Positions 19,451 to 28,200 of a stretch of DNA of 64,000 nucleotides are shown piece by piece; positions within the stretch are counted from its first letter, which is position 1, and each line of letters starts with the position of its first letter. The notes under the pieces are model-generated. The model saw only the letters and a program-made list of their open reading frames with translations. It did not search any database and was not told the DNA's origin. Both the position numbers and the translations under genes were made by a program. This DNA comes from Aeromonas jandaei (GTDB taxonomy: Bacteria; Pseudomonadota; Gammaproteobacteria; Enterobacterales; Aeromonadaceae): NCBI RefSeq assembly GCF_037890695.1, contig NZ_CP149571.1, forward strand, positions 3,812,001 to 3,876,000. The letters are read 5' to 3'.

Positions 19451-20215
19451 ATGTATCCAGTGATCACAGTTCCTGCCTTTAATGACAACTACATCTGGTT
19501 GATTAGACACGAAAATCACTGTCTGGTTGTCGACCCGGGCGACGCAGCCCCCGTGCTGGAGCGGCTCTCGGCGCTGGGGCTGGTGCTCGATGCCATCCTC
19601 CTGACCCACCATCATCACGACCATGTGGGCGGGGTTGGCGAACTGCTCGAACAGTTCCCCCATGCCCGGCTATATGGCCCCAAACTTGACCCCATGCCGG
19701 CCCACCATGGTCAGTGGCTCGAAGATGGCGATCAGATCAACTGGCACGGTCTTGCCCTCGAGGTGATCCATGTGCCCGGCCATACCCGCGGCCATATCGC
19801 CTACCATGGCAGCGGCATGCTCTTTTGTGGTGACACCCTCTTCTCGGCCGGTTGTGGTCGCCTCTTTGAAGGGACGCCGGAGCAGATGTATCACTCGCTG
19901 CAACGGCTCGCCGCCCTGCCCGATGACACCCTCATCTATTGTGCCCACGAATACACCCTGTCAAACCTGCGCTTCGCCTACGCGGTCGAGCCGGACAACC
20001 CGGCGATCCGTGATCAGATCGGGCTGATCAGCAAACTGCGGCAACAGGGGCTGCCAAGCCTGCCCAGCCGACTGGGGGACGAACGCAGGTTTAATGTTTT
20101 TCTGCGCTGCGAGCTCGATTCAGTGAAATTTTCTGCTGAAAAGCAGGGGCTAAAATGCGTGGAAAATCCGGTAGATACCTTCACGATCCTGCGCCAATGG
20201 AAGGATGTTTTTTGA
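19451..20215 (+). CDS. gloB: Hydroxyacylglutathione hydrolase (glyoxalase II)
   Basis: Hydrolyses S-lactoylglutathione to lactate and glutathione, the second step of methylglyoxal detoxification. The binuclear metal motif THHHHDHVGG (near residue 53) and further ligands in HVPGHTRGHIAYH, LFCGDTLFSAGCGR and YCAHEYTLSN are all present. The frame is open upstream to 19247, but the ATG at 19451 starts the canonical MYPVITVPAFNDNYIWL N terminus; 254 residues is standard. It overlaps no neighbour and sits 70 bases before mltD. Confidence 0.96.
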   Translation: MYPVITVPAFNDNYIWLIRHENHCLVVDPGDAAPVLERLSALGLVLDAILLTHHHHDHVGGVGELLEQFPHARLYGPKLDPMPAHHGQWLEDGDQINWHGLALEVIHVPGHTRGHIAYHGSGMLFCGDTLFSAGCGRLFEGTPEQMYHSLQRLAALPDDTLIYCAHEYTLSNLRFAYAVEPDNPAIRDQIGLISKLRQQGLPSLPSRLGDERRFNVFLRCELDSVKFSAEKQGLKCVENPVDTFTILRQWKDVF

Positions 20216-20285
20216 ACAAACCTTGATCAGGGGGGGATTGCCCCTTATGATGCGAGCTGTTTTTCTTAAAAATGACCGGAACGAG

Positions 20286-21836
20286 ATGAAGGTACGAACG
20301 GCCTTATTGGCAGCGCTGTTGCTCAGCGGCTGCCAAAACCTGAGCCATCAGGATGACCGGGCGCTAACGGCAATCGAGCCGATCAAGTCCCCCCAGGTCA
20401 ACAAAAAAGCGCATAAAAAACACTCTTCACGATTTCTGTTTGGCGATGAACAGCTGGACGAAATGGAAGATACGGACAATCTGTGGGTGCGTATCAGCGA
20501 TGATATGCAACTGGAAACTCCGGACAATGCGCGCATCCGCCAACAACGTGAGTGGCTGTTGCGCAATGATAAGCATCTGGCGACCATTGCCAGCCGGGCT
20601 GAACCCTACCTCTATCTGATGGTAGAGGAGATTGAACGGCGTGAGCTGCCAATGGAGCTTATTACTGTCCCGATGATCGAGAGCATGTTTGATCCGCATG
20701 CCCGATCCCGCAGCAATGCCGTCGGTTTGTGGCAGTTTGTGCCCGCCACCGGCAAGAACTTCGGTCTGCGCCACGACAACTGGTATGACGGACGGCGCGA
20801 TGTGCTGGCCTCCACCAATGCGGCGCTCGACTATCTGGAATACCTGAACCGCTTCTTTGATGGTGACTGGCTGCAAACGCTGGCCGCCTACAATGCCGGT
20901 GAAGGACGGGTTCGCAACGCCATCCAGCGTAACCAGCGTGCCGGCAAACCGACCGACTACTGGTCGCTCGACCTGCCGCGCGAAACCCAGATGTATGTGC
21001 CCAAGATCCTGGCCATGGCTGACATGATCAGCAATGCCGACAAGTACAACGTCCAGCTGCCGGTGCTCGCCAACGAGCCGAAGCTGCGGGTGGTGGAAAC
21101 CGGCAGCCAGATCGATCTGAACGTGGCGGCCCAGCTGGCCGGTGTGCGCACCTCGCTGCTCAAGGAGGTCAATCCTGCCCTGAGCCGTGGCGTGATGTCA
21201 CCGCGCGGCCCCTACCGCCTGCTGGTACCGGTTGAATATGCCGATACCCTGGAGCTGGCACTGGCCGATCTACCCAAGAGCGAGCGTATCCGTACCCGCT
21301 CCTATCAGGTCACCAGTGGCGACACCCTGTCACGCATCGCCCAGAATCACGGCGTCAGCGTGAGCGAGCTGAAACTGGCCAACAATCTGCGTGGCAACAG
21401 CCTGCGTCGTGGTCAGCGTCTGGTCATTCCGACCAGCGGCCATACCGTCAGCAGCAAGGCAAGTGCTGCCCCGCAACAGCTGGCCAGCCGTGGCAGCAGC
21501 CAGAAAAGCAAGGTGAGCTACAAGGTGCGGGCAGGTGATAACCTGTGGAGCATCAGCCAGGCTCACGGCGTCTCCCACGAGGAGCTCGCCAAGTGGAACG
21601 GTCTGAACGCCAAGTCGGCCCTGAAGCCGGGCATGCAGCTGGTGGTCTACCCCAAGGGTGGCAAGCAGAGCGGCAAGTCGATGGTCTATCAGGTTCGCCG
21701 TGGTGACTCCATCTCCTCCATCGCCGCGCGCTTCCAGGTCGCCATCAACGATGTGATGCGCTGGAATCAGCTCGACAAAGGGGATTACCTGAAGCCGGGC
21801 CAGGAGATCACCCTGTTTGTGAAGAACAACAGCTGA
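20286..21836 (+). CDS. mltD: Membrane-bound lytic murein transglycosylase D
   Basis: Outer-membrane lipoprotein that cleaves glycan strands of peptidoglycan. ATG at 20286 gives a lipoprotein signal (KVRTALLAALLLSGCQ), so I prefer it to the longer frame. The SLT domain has catalytic Glu in MIESMFDPHARSRSNAVG and the AAYNAGEGRV motif. Three LysM repeats follow near the C terminus (YQVTSGDTLSRIAQ, YKVRAGDNLWSISQ, YQVRRGDSISSIAA). 516 residues; it follows gloB as in E. coli. Confidence 0.95.
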   Translation: MKVRTALLAALLLSGCQNLSHQDDRALTAIEPIKSPQVNKKAHKKHSSRFLFGDEQLDEMEDTDNLWVRISDDMQLETPDNARIRQQREWLLRNDKHLATIASRAEPYLYLMVEEIERRELPMELITVPMIESMFDPHARSRSNAVGLWQFVPATGKNFGLRHDNWYDGRRDVLASTNAALDYLEYLNRFFDGDWLQTLAAYNAGEGRVRNAIQRNQRAGKPTDYWSLDLPRETQMYVPKILAMADMISNADKYNVQLPVLANEPKLRVVETGSQIDLNVAAQLAGVRTSLLKEVNPALSRGVMSPRGPYRLLVPVEYADTLELALADLPKSERIRTRSYQVTSGDTLSRIAQNHGVSVSELKLANNLRGNSLRRGQRLVIPTSGHTVSSKASAAPQQLASRGSSQKSKVSYKVRAGDNLWSISQAHGVSHEELAKWNGLNAKSALKPGMQLVVYPKGGKQSGKSMVYQVRRGDSISSIAARFQVAINDVMRWNQLDKGDYLKPGQEITLFVKNNS

Positions 21837-21854
21837 TCCTCCGCCAACGCCATT

Positions 21855-21896
21855 AAAAAACGGAGCCAGTCAGATGACTGGCTCCGTTTTTTTATT
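21855..21896. terminator. Strong terminator after mltD
   Basis: A 12-bp stem (CGGAGCCAGTCA / TGACTGGCTCCG) is followed by TTTTTTTATT and preceded by AAAAAA, so it can work in both directions. Confidence 0.92.
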
Positions 21897-22220
21897 CCCT
21901 CTATTTCCCATCACAAAACTCACCCCCTTCACCCCTCGCTGTGCTGGCCAAGCGCAGCCACCACCATATCCATCAGATCGGCCAACCCCTTGAGCGGCCT
22001 TGCAGGTACTCTCTGTGGCCTTCGCGGAGAGCTTACTGGTCACTATAAGCTAGATTTATGGCATTTCCCAAAATGCCCCAACTTTTGCTTATACCGCACC
22101 TCTCATCCCATGGCATGACCAAACCGGCCGAAAGAGAGTGGAAAACCCCATTCGCCCGCTCGTCTGCATACGATTCATGCCCGCTCCTCTCCCCCCGCAA
22201 CCAGGGGGCTATTGCACGGC
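21897..22220. other. Intergenic stretch between mltD and astE
   Basis: About 320 bases between convergent genes with no intact gene. A short reverse-strand frame ending in TGA at 21931-21929 reads like the tail of a protein (RPLKGLADLMDMVVAALGQ and four more residues) but is closed upstream within about 110 bases; it may be a gene remnant. I see nothing else. Confidence 0.4.
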
Positions 22221-23247
22221 TTATTCCCAGAGCCGGGTCGGCACCACCAGCAACACGGTGCGCTGACCAATCGCCACGTTGGCGTTGGGGAAGACCACCG
22301 CCTCACGCGGTTGCTCGACGGTGTAGCGCAACTCGCCATCCTCGGCCAGCACGAACCCTTGCGGGAATTCGGTGAAGTTGTCCACATCGCTGGCAAACAG
22401 GAAGCGAAATTGCTCCGATTTTTTGGTGATCACCCGATCGATGACAAACAGGGTGAAATCATCCGCTCGCCACGGCTCCAGCGCCACTTCATCTTGCGTG
22501 ACCAGCTCCTGCAGCGCCTGGCGGGTCTCGATAAAGCGGGTCATGTCGTTCTCGCCAAATGGCCGCACCTTGCCCAGCTCCACCGTGAAGGCATGGGCGC
22601 CGTGCTGGCGCGAGCTGTAGTAGCTGAAGGTGGTGGTCGGGCTGGCGGAGAGCAGTATGGTGCGCACCCCGCAGGCACCGAGGAACTGCACCTGCTCGCG
22701 GCAGTGGGACCCGCTCGTGGGGGAAGGGGTAGACGGCAAACTTCTCGTGGCGCGAGCCGCGAATGGCGGTGTGCAGGTCGTAGTGGTAGCGGGGACGGGC
22801 CGGATCGGCAAAGAAGCGGCTCACATACTGCTCGAGACGCATGGCACGGATCCGCTCCCGGTTGCAGAGCCCCTCCCCCTTGCTGTGGGCGCCGGAGAAG
22901 AGCCGGTTCATGTTCTCCTCCACCTCCCGCAGCCCGAGGTTCATCGCCGCCGGATTGCCAAACAGGAACAGTACCCGATGGCGGGCGGTCAGCTCACCAG
23001 AGAGCAGACGGCTCAGCAGCTGGTTGCAAATCTCGATAGGGGCAGTCTCGTTGCCGTGAATACCGCAGGAGAGGACGATATCCTTGCGCCCTCCGGGCAG
23101 GCCGCCCGCTCCGCTGGCAGGCTCCAGACAGATGACACCGGTATCCCAGACGCTGACTTTCGTGCCGTCCGGCAGCGCAAAATCAAAGGGATCGAGCTGC
23201 CACTCATGGCTGCGGGTCATGGCCAAAAAATCGTGCTGGGGAATCAT
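22221..23247 (-). pseudogene. astE: Succinylglutamate desuccinylase, interrupted by a frameshift
   Basis: AstE hydrolyses N-succinylglutamate in the last step of the arginine succinyltransferase pathway. Zinc-peptidase motifs are clear: [24 protein letters not shown] and [12 protein letters not shown]. The frame starts at ATG 23247 (GAGGG upstream) and is correct to about HERV. It then runs out of register, while the matching C-terminal half ([18 protein letters not shown]...RLWE) continues in another frame to TAA at 22221. Removing one G from GGG at 22706-22708 restores a 341-residue protein. The other ast genes are not nearby. This is either a real inactivation or a sequencing error in a homopolymer. 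Confidence 0.88.
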
Positions 23248-23519
23248 CCGTCTCACCCTCTTGCGCTGGAATACTATGGCCGGATTATACGCAAGGCGTT
23301 GCGGCTTAAAACCGATTTTTAAACAAATTCAAACATTAACGATACAAATTGCGGCAAGGTAAAACGGCAGCACCGGGCGGAGCAACAACGGGATATGAAG
23401 GCGGGGAAACGAGAGCAATAACGGGGCAAACAACAGCAGGGTTGACGGGGTGACCTGATGGCACCCGGCCGCCAGCATACAAGTATCAGCAGATAAACGA
23501 GGCATCCATGCCCGGCTGA

Positions 23520-23729
23520 TCAACCACGCCAGAACGGCTTGGTGGTCTCTTGATAGCGGTCAGCTTCGTTCAGGCCGATGTCTTTGAGCAGGTACTCGGG
23601 CAGCTCGGAGAGCTGGCGACGGCCGCGGCTGCGCTCCAGCCAGGTCAGAACGGTCATTTTAACGCGAGCAACCAGATTCAATTGGCTGGAATGCTGGTAA
23701 CCGGTTTCGGTATAAGTCATGTTGGCCAT
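23520..23729 (-). CDS. DUF1127 domain small protein
   Basis: 69 residues. The C-terminal half (LSELPEYLLKDIGLNEADRYQETTKPFW) is a typical DUF1127 (YjiS-like) segment following a basic amphipathic helix (TWLERSRGRRQ). Such small arginine-rich proteins are linked in other proteobacteria to RNA turnover or phosphate/carbon metabolism; no role is shown here. GAGGAG precedes the ATG. A perfect inverted repeat lies about 105-120 bases upstream. Confidence 0.85.
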   Translation of the reverse strand: MANMTYTETGYQHSSQLNLVARVKMTVLTWLERSRGRRQLSELPEYLLKDIGLNEADRYQETTKPFWRG

Positions 23730-23832
23730 GATGTGGCTCCTCTGAATATTTGTTTACGCACTGGGCTTCAATTTGATGCGCAAAGCTTAGTCAGGGAGTC
23801 AGACCGACTCAATTGACGAATTTTGATACGTT

Positions 23833-23851
23833 ACATTAGTAAATCTAATGT
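23833..23851. promoter_or_regulatory. Perfect inverted repeat, operator candidate
   Basis: ACATTAG-TAAAT-CTAATGT is a perfect 7-5-7 dyad upstream of the DUF1127 gene. Its size fits a dimeric repressor or activator; the protein is unknown. Confidence 0.5.
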
Positions 23852-24170
23852 CTAAAAACGGCAGGATTTAATTTTAACGCTTTGATTTTAAACAACTAAT
23901 TATCTTCACAGTTGGCCAGCAGAGTCGCACAGCATATTGTGCTGCATGGCACCCATCTATATATGCATTTTACTGCTTTACATATGCAGGGACGAGCAAG
24001 GTGTGAACAGCTGGCAACAGCGGAGTTACACATGATTGTTAATTTAATGATCTTGCGGCGATCTTTATTTAACACAATGAAACATAAATAAAACCAGCAC
24101 CGCATCCCCATTCAGAGGCGCACATTGCCCCTCCCCAAAGTGCCTCTTGGCACTCCAGCCGCATACTGGT

Positions 24171-24186
24171 ATGTTTATTTATACAG
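24171..24186 (+). promoter_or_regulatory. LexA-like box upstream of tus-like gene
   Basis: ATGTTTATTTATACAG differs from the E. coli-type SOS box CTGTATATATATACAG at three positions and keeps TGT and ACAG with the 8-base spacing. It lies 70 bases before the tus-like start. The box lacks the C of CTGT. Part of it (GTATGTT) also resembles the start of a Ter site, but the rest does not. Confidence 0.45.
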
Positions 24187-24255
24187 TAGTTTTGCTACCC
24201 GCAGCTGATGTCATACCTGATGTCGTCAACAGCGGGTCAGACCACAGGATCATCG

Positions 24256-25149
24256 ATGGATACCTTTACCCCTACCGCCGCCCTGCGTCAACAGATGGAG
24301 GCCATTGAAGCCTCTCTGGATCAGCTGGCCACCCTGCTCGGCCAGCTCGAACTGCAGGAGGCCCATGTCTATCCCCTCCCCCCGGTGGCGCAGGGCGAAG
24401 AGCACGATCCCATCAGCCAGATTGAGGTGGGTTACCTGAGCGGCGACGAGGCACTGGCTGCCACCTTGTCGGCCTATCGGGATCACAGCGCCCGCCCCGG
24501 CTGCTCCACCAAGGCCACCCGTCGTCTGCCGGGCTGGCTGCGCTTTCCCGCCGCCGCCGCTCCGCTGATCCAGCCGCTGGTTGAGGAGATCAACCAGCGC
24601 AAGCTCGATTTCAAAGCGCTGGTGCAGCAAGCGGGCGGACGGGACGAGAAGTTCGAGCTGGTACATACCGCCTTGCCCGGGGTGATCACCCTGCAGGTCT
24701 ACCGCAAGCTGACGTGGCTACATGGAGAGCTCCACTCCCTCGGTTTTACCTGGGCTGACAAGCAGACCATCAATCGCCTCACCCGCGAACAGGTGCTGGA
24801 GATGCTGGAGCGCAGCCGCCGCTACATACCGGCCCTCTCCAACAACGAGGAGTGGAGCAAGATGGTGGATCAGGAGGTGTACGACATTCGCCGCCTGCCC
24901 GCCGATGCTGAGCTGCGGATCCGCCGCCCGGTCAAGACCCACCCGATGATCAACCTGCTCTGGCAGGATCGCACCCCGCGCAAGCAGCAGCTCAAGGCGA
25001 GCCTGCCGCTGCTGCTCTGCTCGGACAGCCCGCCCGCATTCACCCATCTGGGCAACTATCCCCCCAAGAGCCGGCAGGCGCGGCGGGATCGCAAGATTGG
25101 CTGCGACCCCATCATCGAGCGGCTGCACCTCTACCTCTATCAGGGCTGA
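24256..25149 (+). CDS. tus: DNA replication terminus site-binding protein (Tus homologue)
   Basis: Expected to bind Ter sites and stop replication forks in a polar way. By direct comparison with E. coli Tus I see matching blocks along the whole length: LRQQMEAIEASL (FRQMEQEL), VYPLPPV (VFSLPEV), EEHDPISQIEV (DEHNPLNRIEV), KATRRLPGWL (KAAVRLPGVL), FELVHTALPGVITLQVYRKLT ([21 protein letters not shown]), GFTWADKQTINRLTREQVL (GWANKHIIKNLHRDEVL), RIRRPVKTHPM (KIKRPVKVQPI) and the end ERLHLYL (PRLHLYV). 297 residues versus 309. ATG at 24256 is chosen; the frame is open to 24208. It converges on a large SNF2-type helicase gene. Confidence 0.85.
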   Translation: MDTFTPTAALRQQMEAIEASLDQLATLLGQLELQEAHVYPLPPVAQGEEHDPISQIEVGYLSGDEALAATLSAYRDHSARPGCSTKATRRLPGWLRFPAAAAPLIQPLVEEINQRKLDFKALVQQAGGRDEKFELVHTALPGVITLQVYRKLTWLHGELHSLGFTWADKQTINRLTREQVLEMLERSRRYIPALSNNEEWSKMVDQEVYDIRRLPADAELRIRRPVKTHPMINLLWQDRTPRKQQLKASLPLLLCSDSPPAFTHLGNYPPKSRQARRDRKIGCDPIIERLHLYLYQG

Positions 25150-25259
25150 CGCGACGAGCCTGCTAAAACCGGCACGCAGAAACGACTGAGGGGAGCACAT
25201 CGGCAAGATGTGCTCCCCTCTTCCATATGGCATGGCCATGTCGCTGGTGATACAGCGGA

Positions 25260-28200
25260 TCAGCTCATCAGCAGGGCCCGCAGGCTCTCCACATCCAACC
25301 CGCGCACCTCGGACTGGCCGCTCAGCAGACCATCGGCCAGCGCCCGCTTCTCGTCGTGCAGGGCGACAATCTTCTCCTCCACCGTCTGCTCGCACACCAG
25401 CCGATAAACGGTCACCGGCTGGGTCTGCCCCATCCGGTGGGCCCGATCGCTCGCCTGATCTTCCACCGCCGGGTTCCACCAGGGATCGAGGTGCAGCACG
25501 GTATCGGCCTGGGTGAGGTTGAGACCGGTGCCCCCCGCCTTGAGGCTGATGAGAAAGAGCGGTACCGCCTCGTGGCGAAAACGCAGGATGGAGTCCTGCC
25601 GCGCCTTGGCCGAACAGCCGCCATCCAGATAGCAGTAGTCCCAGGACTTCTGCTCGATGCGGGCACGCAGCAGGCTCAGCAGATCGACAAACTGGCTGAA
25701 CACCAGCACCCGATGGCCGCCATCGATCGCCTCCTCCAGCAGCGCCATCGCCTCATCCAGCTTGCTGCTGGTCTGTGACCACTCGGGCATCACCAGCTCC
25801 GGCGAACAGCAGAGCCGGCGCAGTCGGGTTAACCCGCTCAACACGTGCATCAGGGCACGGCCATCGGCACTTTGCACCTGCTGCACCACCTCGCGCCGGG
25901 TTGCCTCGTAGAGCTGACGCTCCTCGGGGGAGAGGCTGATGTGGTGAATGATCTCGGTCTTGTCCGGCAGCTCGGTCAACACCTCCTGCTTGAGGCGGCG
26001 CAGGATAAAAGGGCTGATCACCGCCCGCAGCAAGGCCATGTGCTGGGGATCCTTGACCGCCTTGCCAAAGCGGCGCTTGAACTCGCCGAGACTGCCGAGC
26101 AGCCCCGGGTTGATAAAGGTGAAGAGGCTCCACAGCTCCCCCAGATGGTTCTCGATGGGTGTGCCGGAGAGGGCGAGGCGGAAATCGCCGTCGAGCTGGA
26201 ACAGCAGCTTGGCGCGCTGGGTACCGGCGTTTTTGATCTGCTGCGCCTCATCGAGCACCATGGAGGACCAGCGCCGCGCCTTGAGCGCCTCCGCCAGACT
26301 GCCGAGCATGCCGTAGTTGATGAGGATCACCTGCCCCGCTTTGGCATCGCGAATAATGCGCTCGCGCTCGGCGGGATTGTCAAAGATCACCACCTCCAGC
26401 TCGGGGGCAAAACGGGCGACCTCCTCCTGCCAGTTGGTGACCACCGACTTGGGCACCACCACCAGCGCAGGCCCCAGATGCTGGCGCATCCGCAGCACGA
26501 TCAGGGCCTGCAGCGTCTTGCCAAGCCCCATGTCATCGGCCAGACAGGCGCCAAAGCCATGATGGGCCAAGGTCGCCATCCAGCGCACCCCCTCCTTCTG
26601 GTAATCCCGCAGCGCAGTGAGCAGCTCGGGCGGGCAAGACACCTCCTGCTGCCACTCCTGCTGCAGGGATTGCCACGCCGCGTCCCCCTCGGTGGTAATG
26701 ACCGAGAGCAGACGGGTGAGCGGGTAAGCCAACTTGTGGTTGATCCGCTGCTCGTCGTCGAGCATGGCCCCCAGCATGGAGAGCCGCTCCACCAGCTTGT
26801 CACTCAGCATCAGGCTGGTCTTTTCGTCGAGCTGGACGGTGCGCTGGCCCGGGGTCAGCTGGCGCAGGATCAGGCGCAAATCGAGGATCTGGTGCTCATC
26901 AAGGGCAAGCGCCCCCTCTACCTGAAACCAGTCCTGCCGCCGCTCGATGCGCAGGCTCAGGGCCGCCTCATCGAGACTCTTGAGGCGGGCACTGTCCTGA
27001 TGCCAGTGAATGACCACGCCAGCATCCACCAGCTCGGGCAGGGCGTTGACCAGCGCCAGTGCCTGCTCTCCTTCGAGGCGCCACTCGCTGCCGGGCAGAT
27101 CGATGGGAAGCTGGTTGCGCAGCAGCTGGGCCTGCCCCTTCTCGGCCCCGAGATCCCGCTGCCAGTAGTGGTTGCCCTTGATCCCCTGACGGATGATGGT
27201 CTCCCCCTTGCCCAGAGGCTGGGGAGGCAGCTCGTCAAAACGGGTCACCAGCTTGACCGCCAGCTGACCATCCTGCCAATCGAGCTGCACTGAAGGAATG
27301 CCCGGCCAGGGGGCCAGTTCGGCATTGCCGTGCAATCCCTCAACCTGGCTGTGCCAGGGCAGATCGGCGATCCCGTCCAGGGTGCGCTGCAACTCGCTCA
27401 TCCCCTCGGCGGGCAGCAGCGGGATGGATTCGAGCGCCGGCAAGCGGTCGAGCAGCGGCTGCGGGGTGAGGATGAGCTGCCACAGATCCTGCGCCAGCGG
27501 CATGATGTGAGCGCCGCGTGCGGCAGCAGCGGGGATCAGCAGGGCGCTCATCCCCTCTTCGGTCGCGATAATCTGCAGCAGCGGCGCCGTGATGGCGAGC
27601 TGCAGTTTCTGCCCCTTGGCGTTGAACAGGCGCGGATGGTCGGCGAGCGGCGCCCAGACATCCCGGGGCAAGCGCCCCACCACCCGCGGCAGGGTGCGTA
27701 CCACCGCCCAGTCGTGCTCATCGAGCAGCGCCGCATACTGGGTGGAGAGCAGGGTAGGATCGACCCGGCGGCCCGCCGTCCACTCCCCCTTGGTACTGAG
27801 CTTCTGGATCTTGCACTCCAGCTCGGGGCCATCGGCATGGAGCAGCCACACCAGCCGCTCCTGCGGCTTGCGGACGCCACTGGCGCGGCCCAGCCCCTGC
27901 AGCCAGTTGAGCCAGCTGGCGGAGGCGGCCCCCTTCTCCTCGCCGGACTCTTCCTCTTCCGCGTCATCATCGGCATCGCTGCTGCGCAGCTGGCATAGCG
28001 GTGCCCCTGTGGCCGCCTCGCCCAGCAGCAGGCGCAGCAGATCCTGACAAAACGCCATCAACCGGTGATGGGGTTCGGCATCGAGCAGGTGGGAGAGATC
28101 CCACTTGTGCAGCATGGCCACCTGCGGGCTCTGGGCGCCGTGACGGGCCAGCGCGCAGAGATCGAGCCAGAGATAGCCCCAGTGCAGCTCCTCTACCGGC

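Larger units (their letters stand above)
23730..24255. other. AT-rich intergenic region between DUF1127 gene and tus-like gene
   Basis: About 525 bases between divergent genes, clearly more AT-rich than the neighbours. It holds a perfect inverted repeat (23833-23851) and a LexA-like box (24171-24186), both listed separately, and ATATGCA twice near 23957 and 23982. I find no convincing gene. Confidence 0.6.

Noticed and set aside
23329..23519. Possible small reverse-strand gene between DUF1127 and astE
   Set aside because: No ribosome site and a composition (Leu/Pro-rich) expected from chance frames.
24165..24190. A Ter-like site in the tus-like promoter
   Set aside because: Only GTATGTT matches E. 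coli Ter; the following GTAACTAAA part, including the critical C, is absent. A LexA-like reading fits better.
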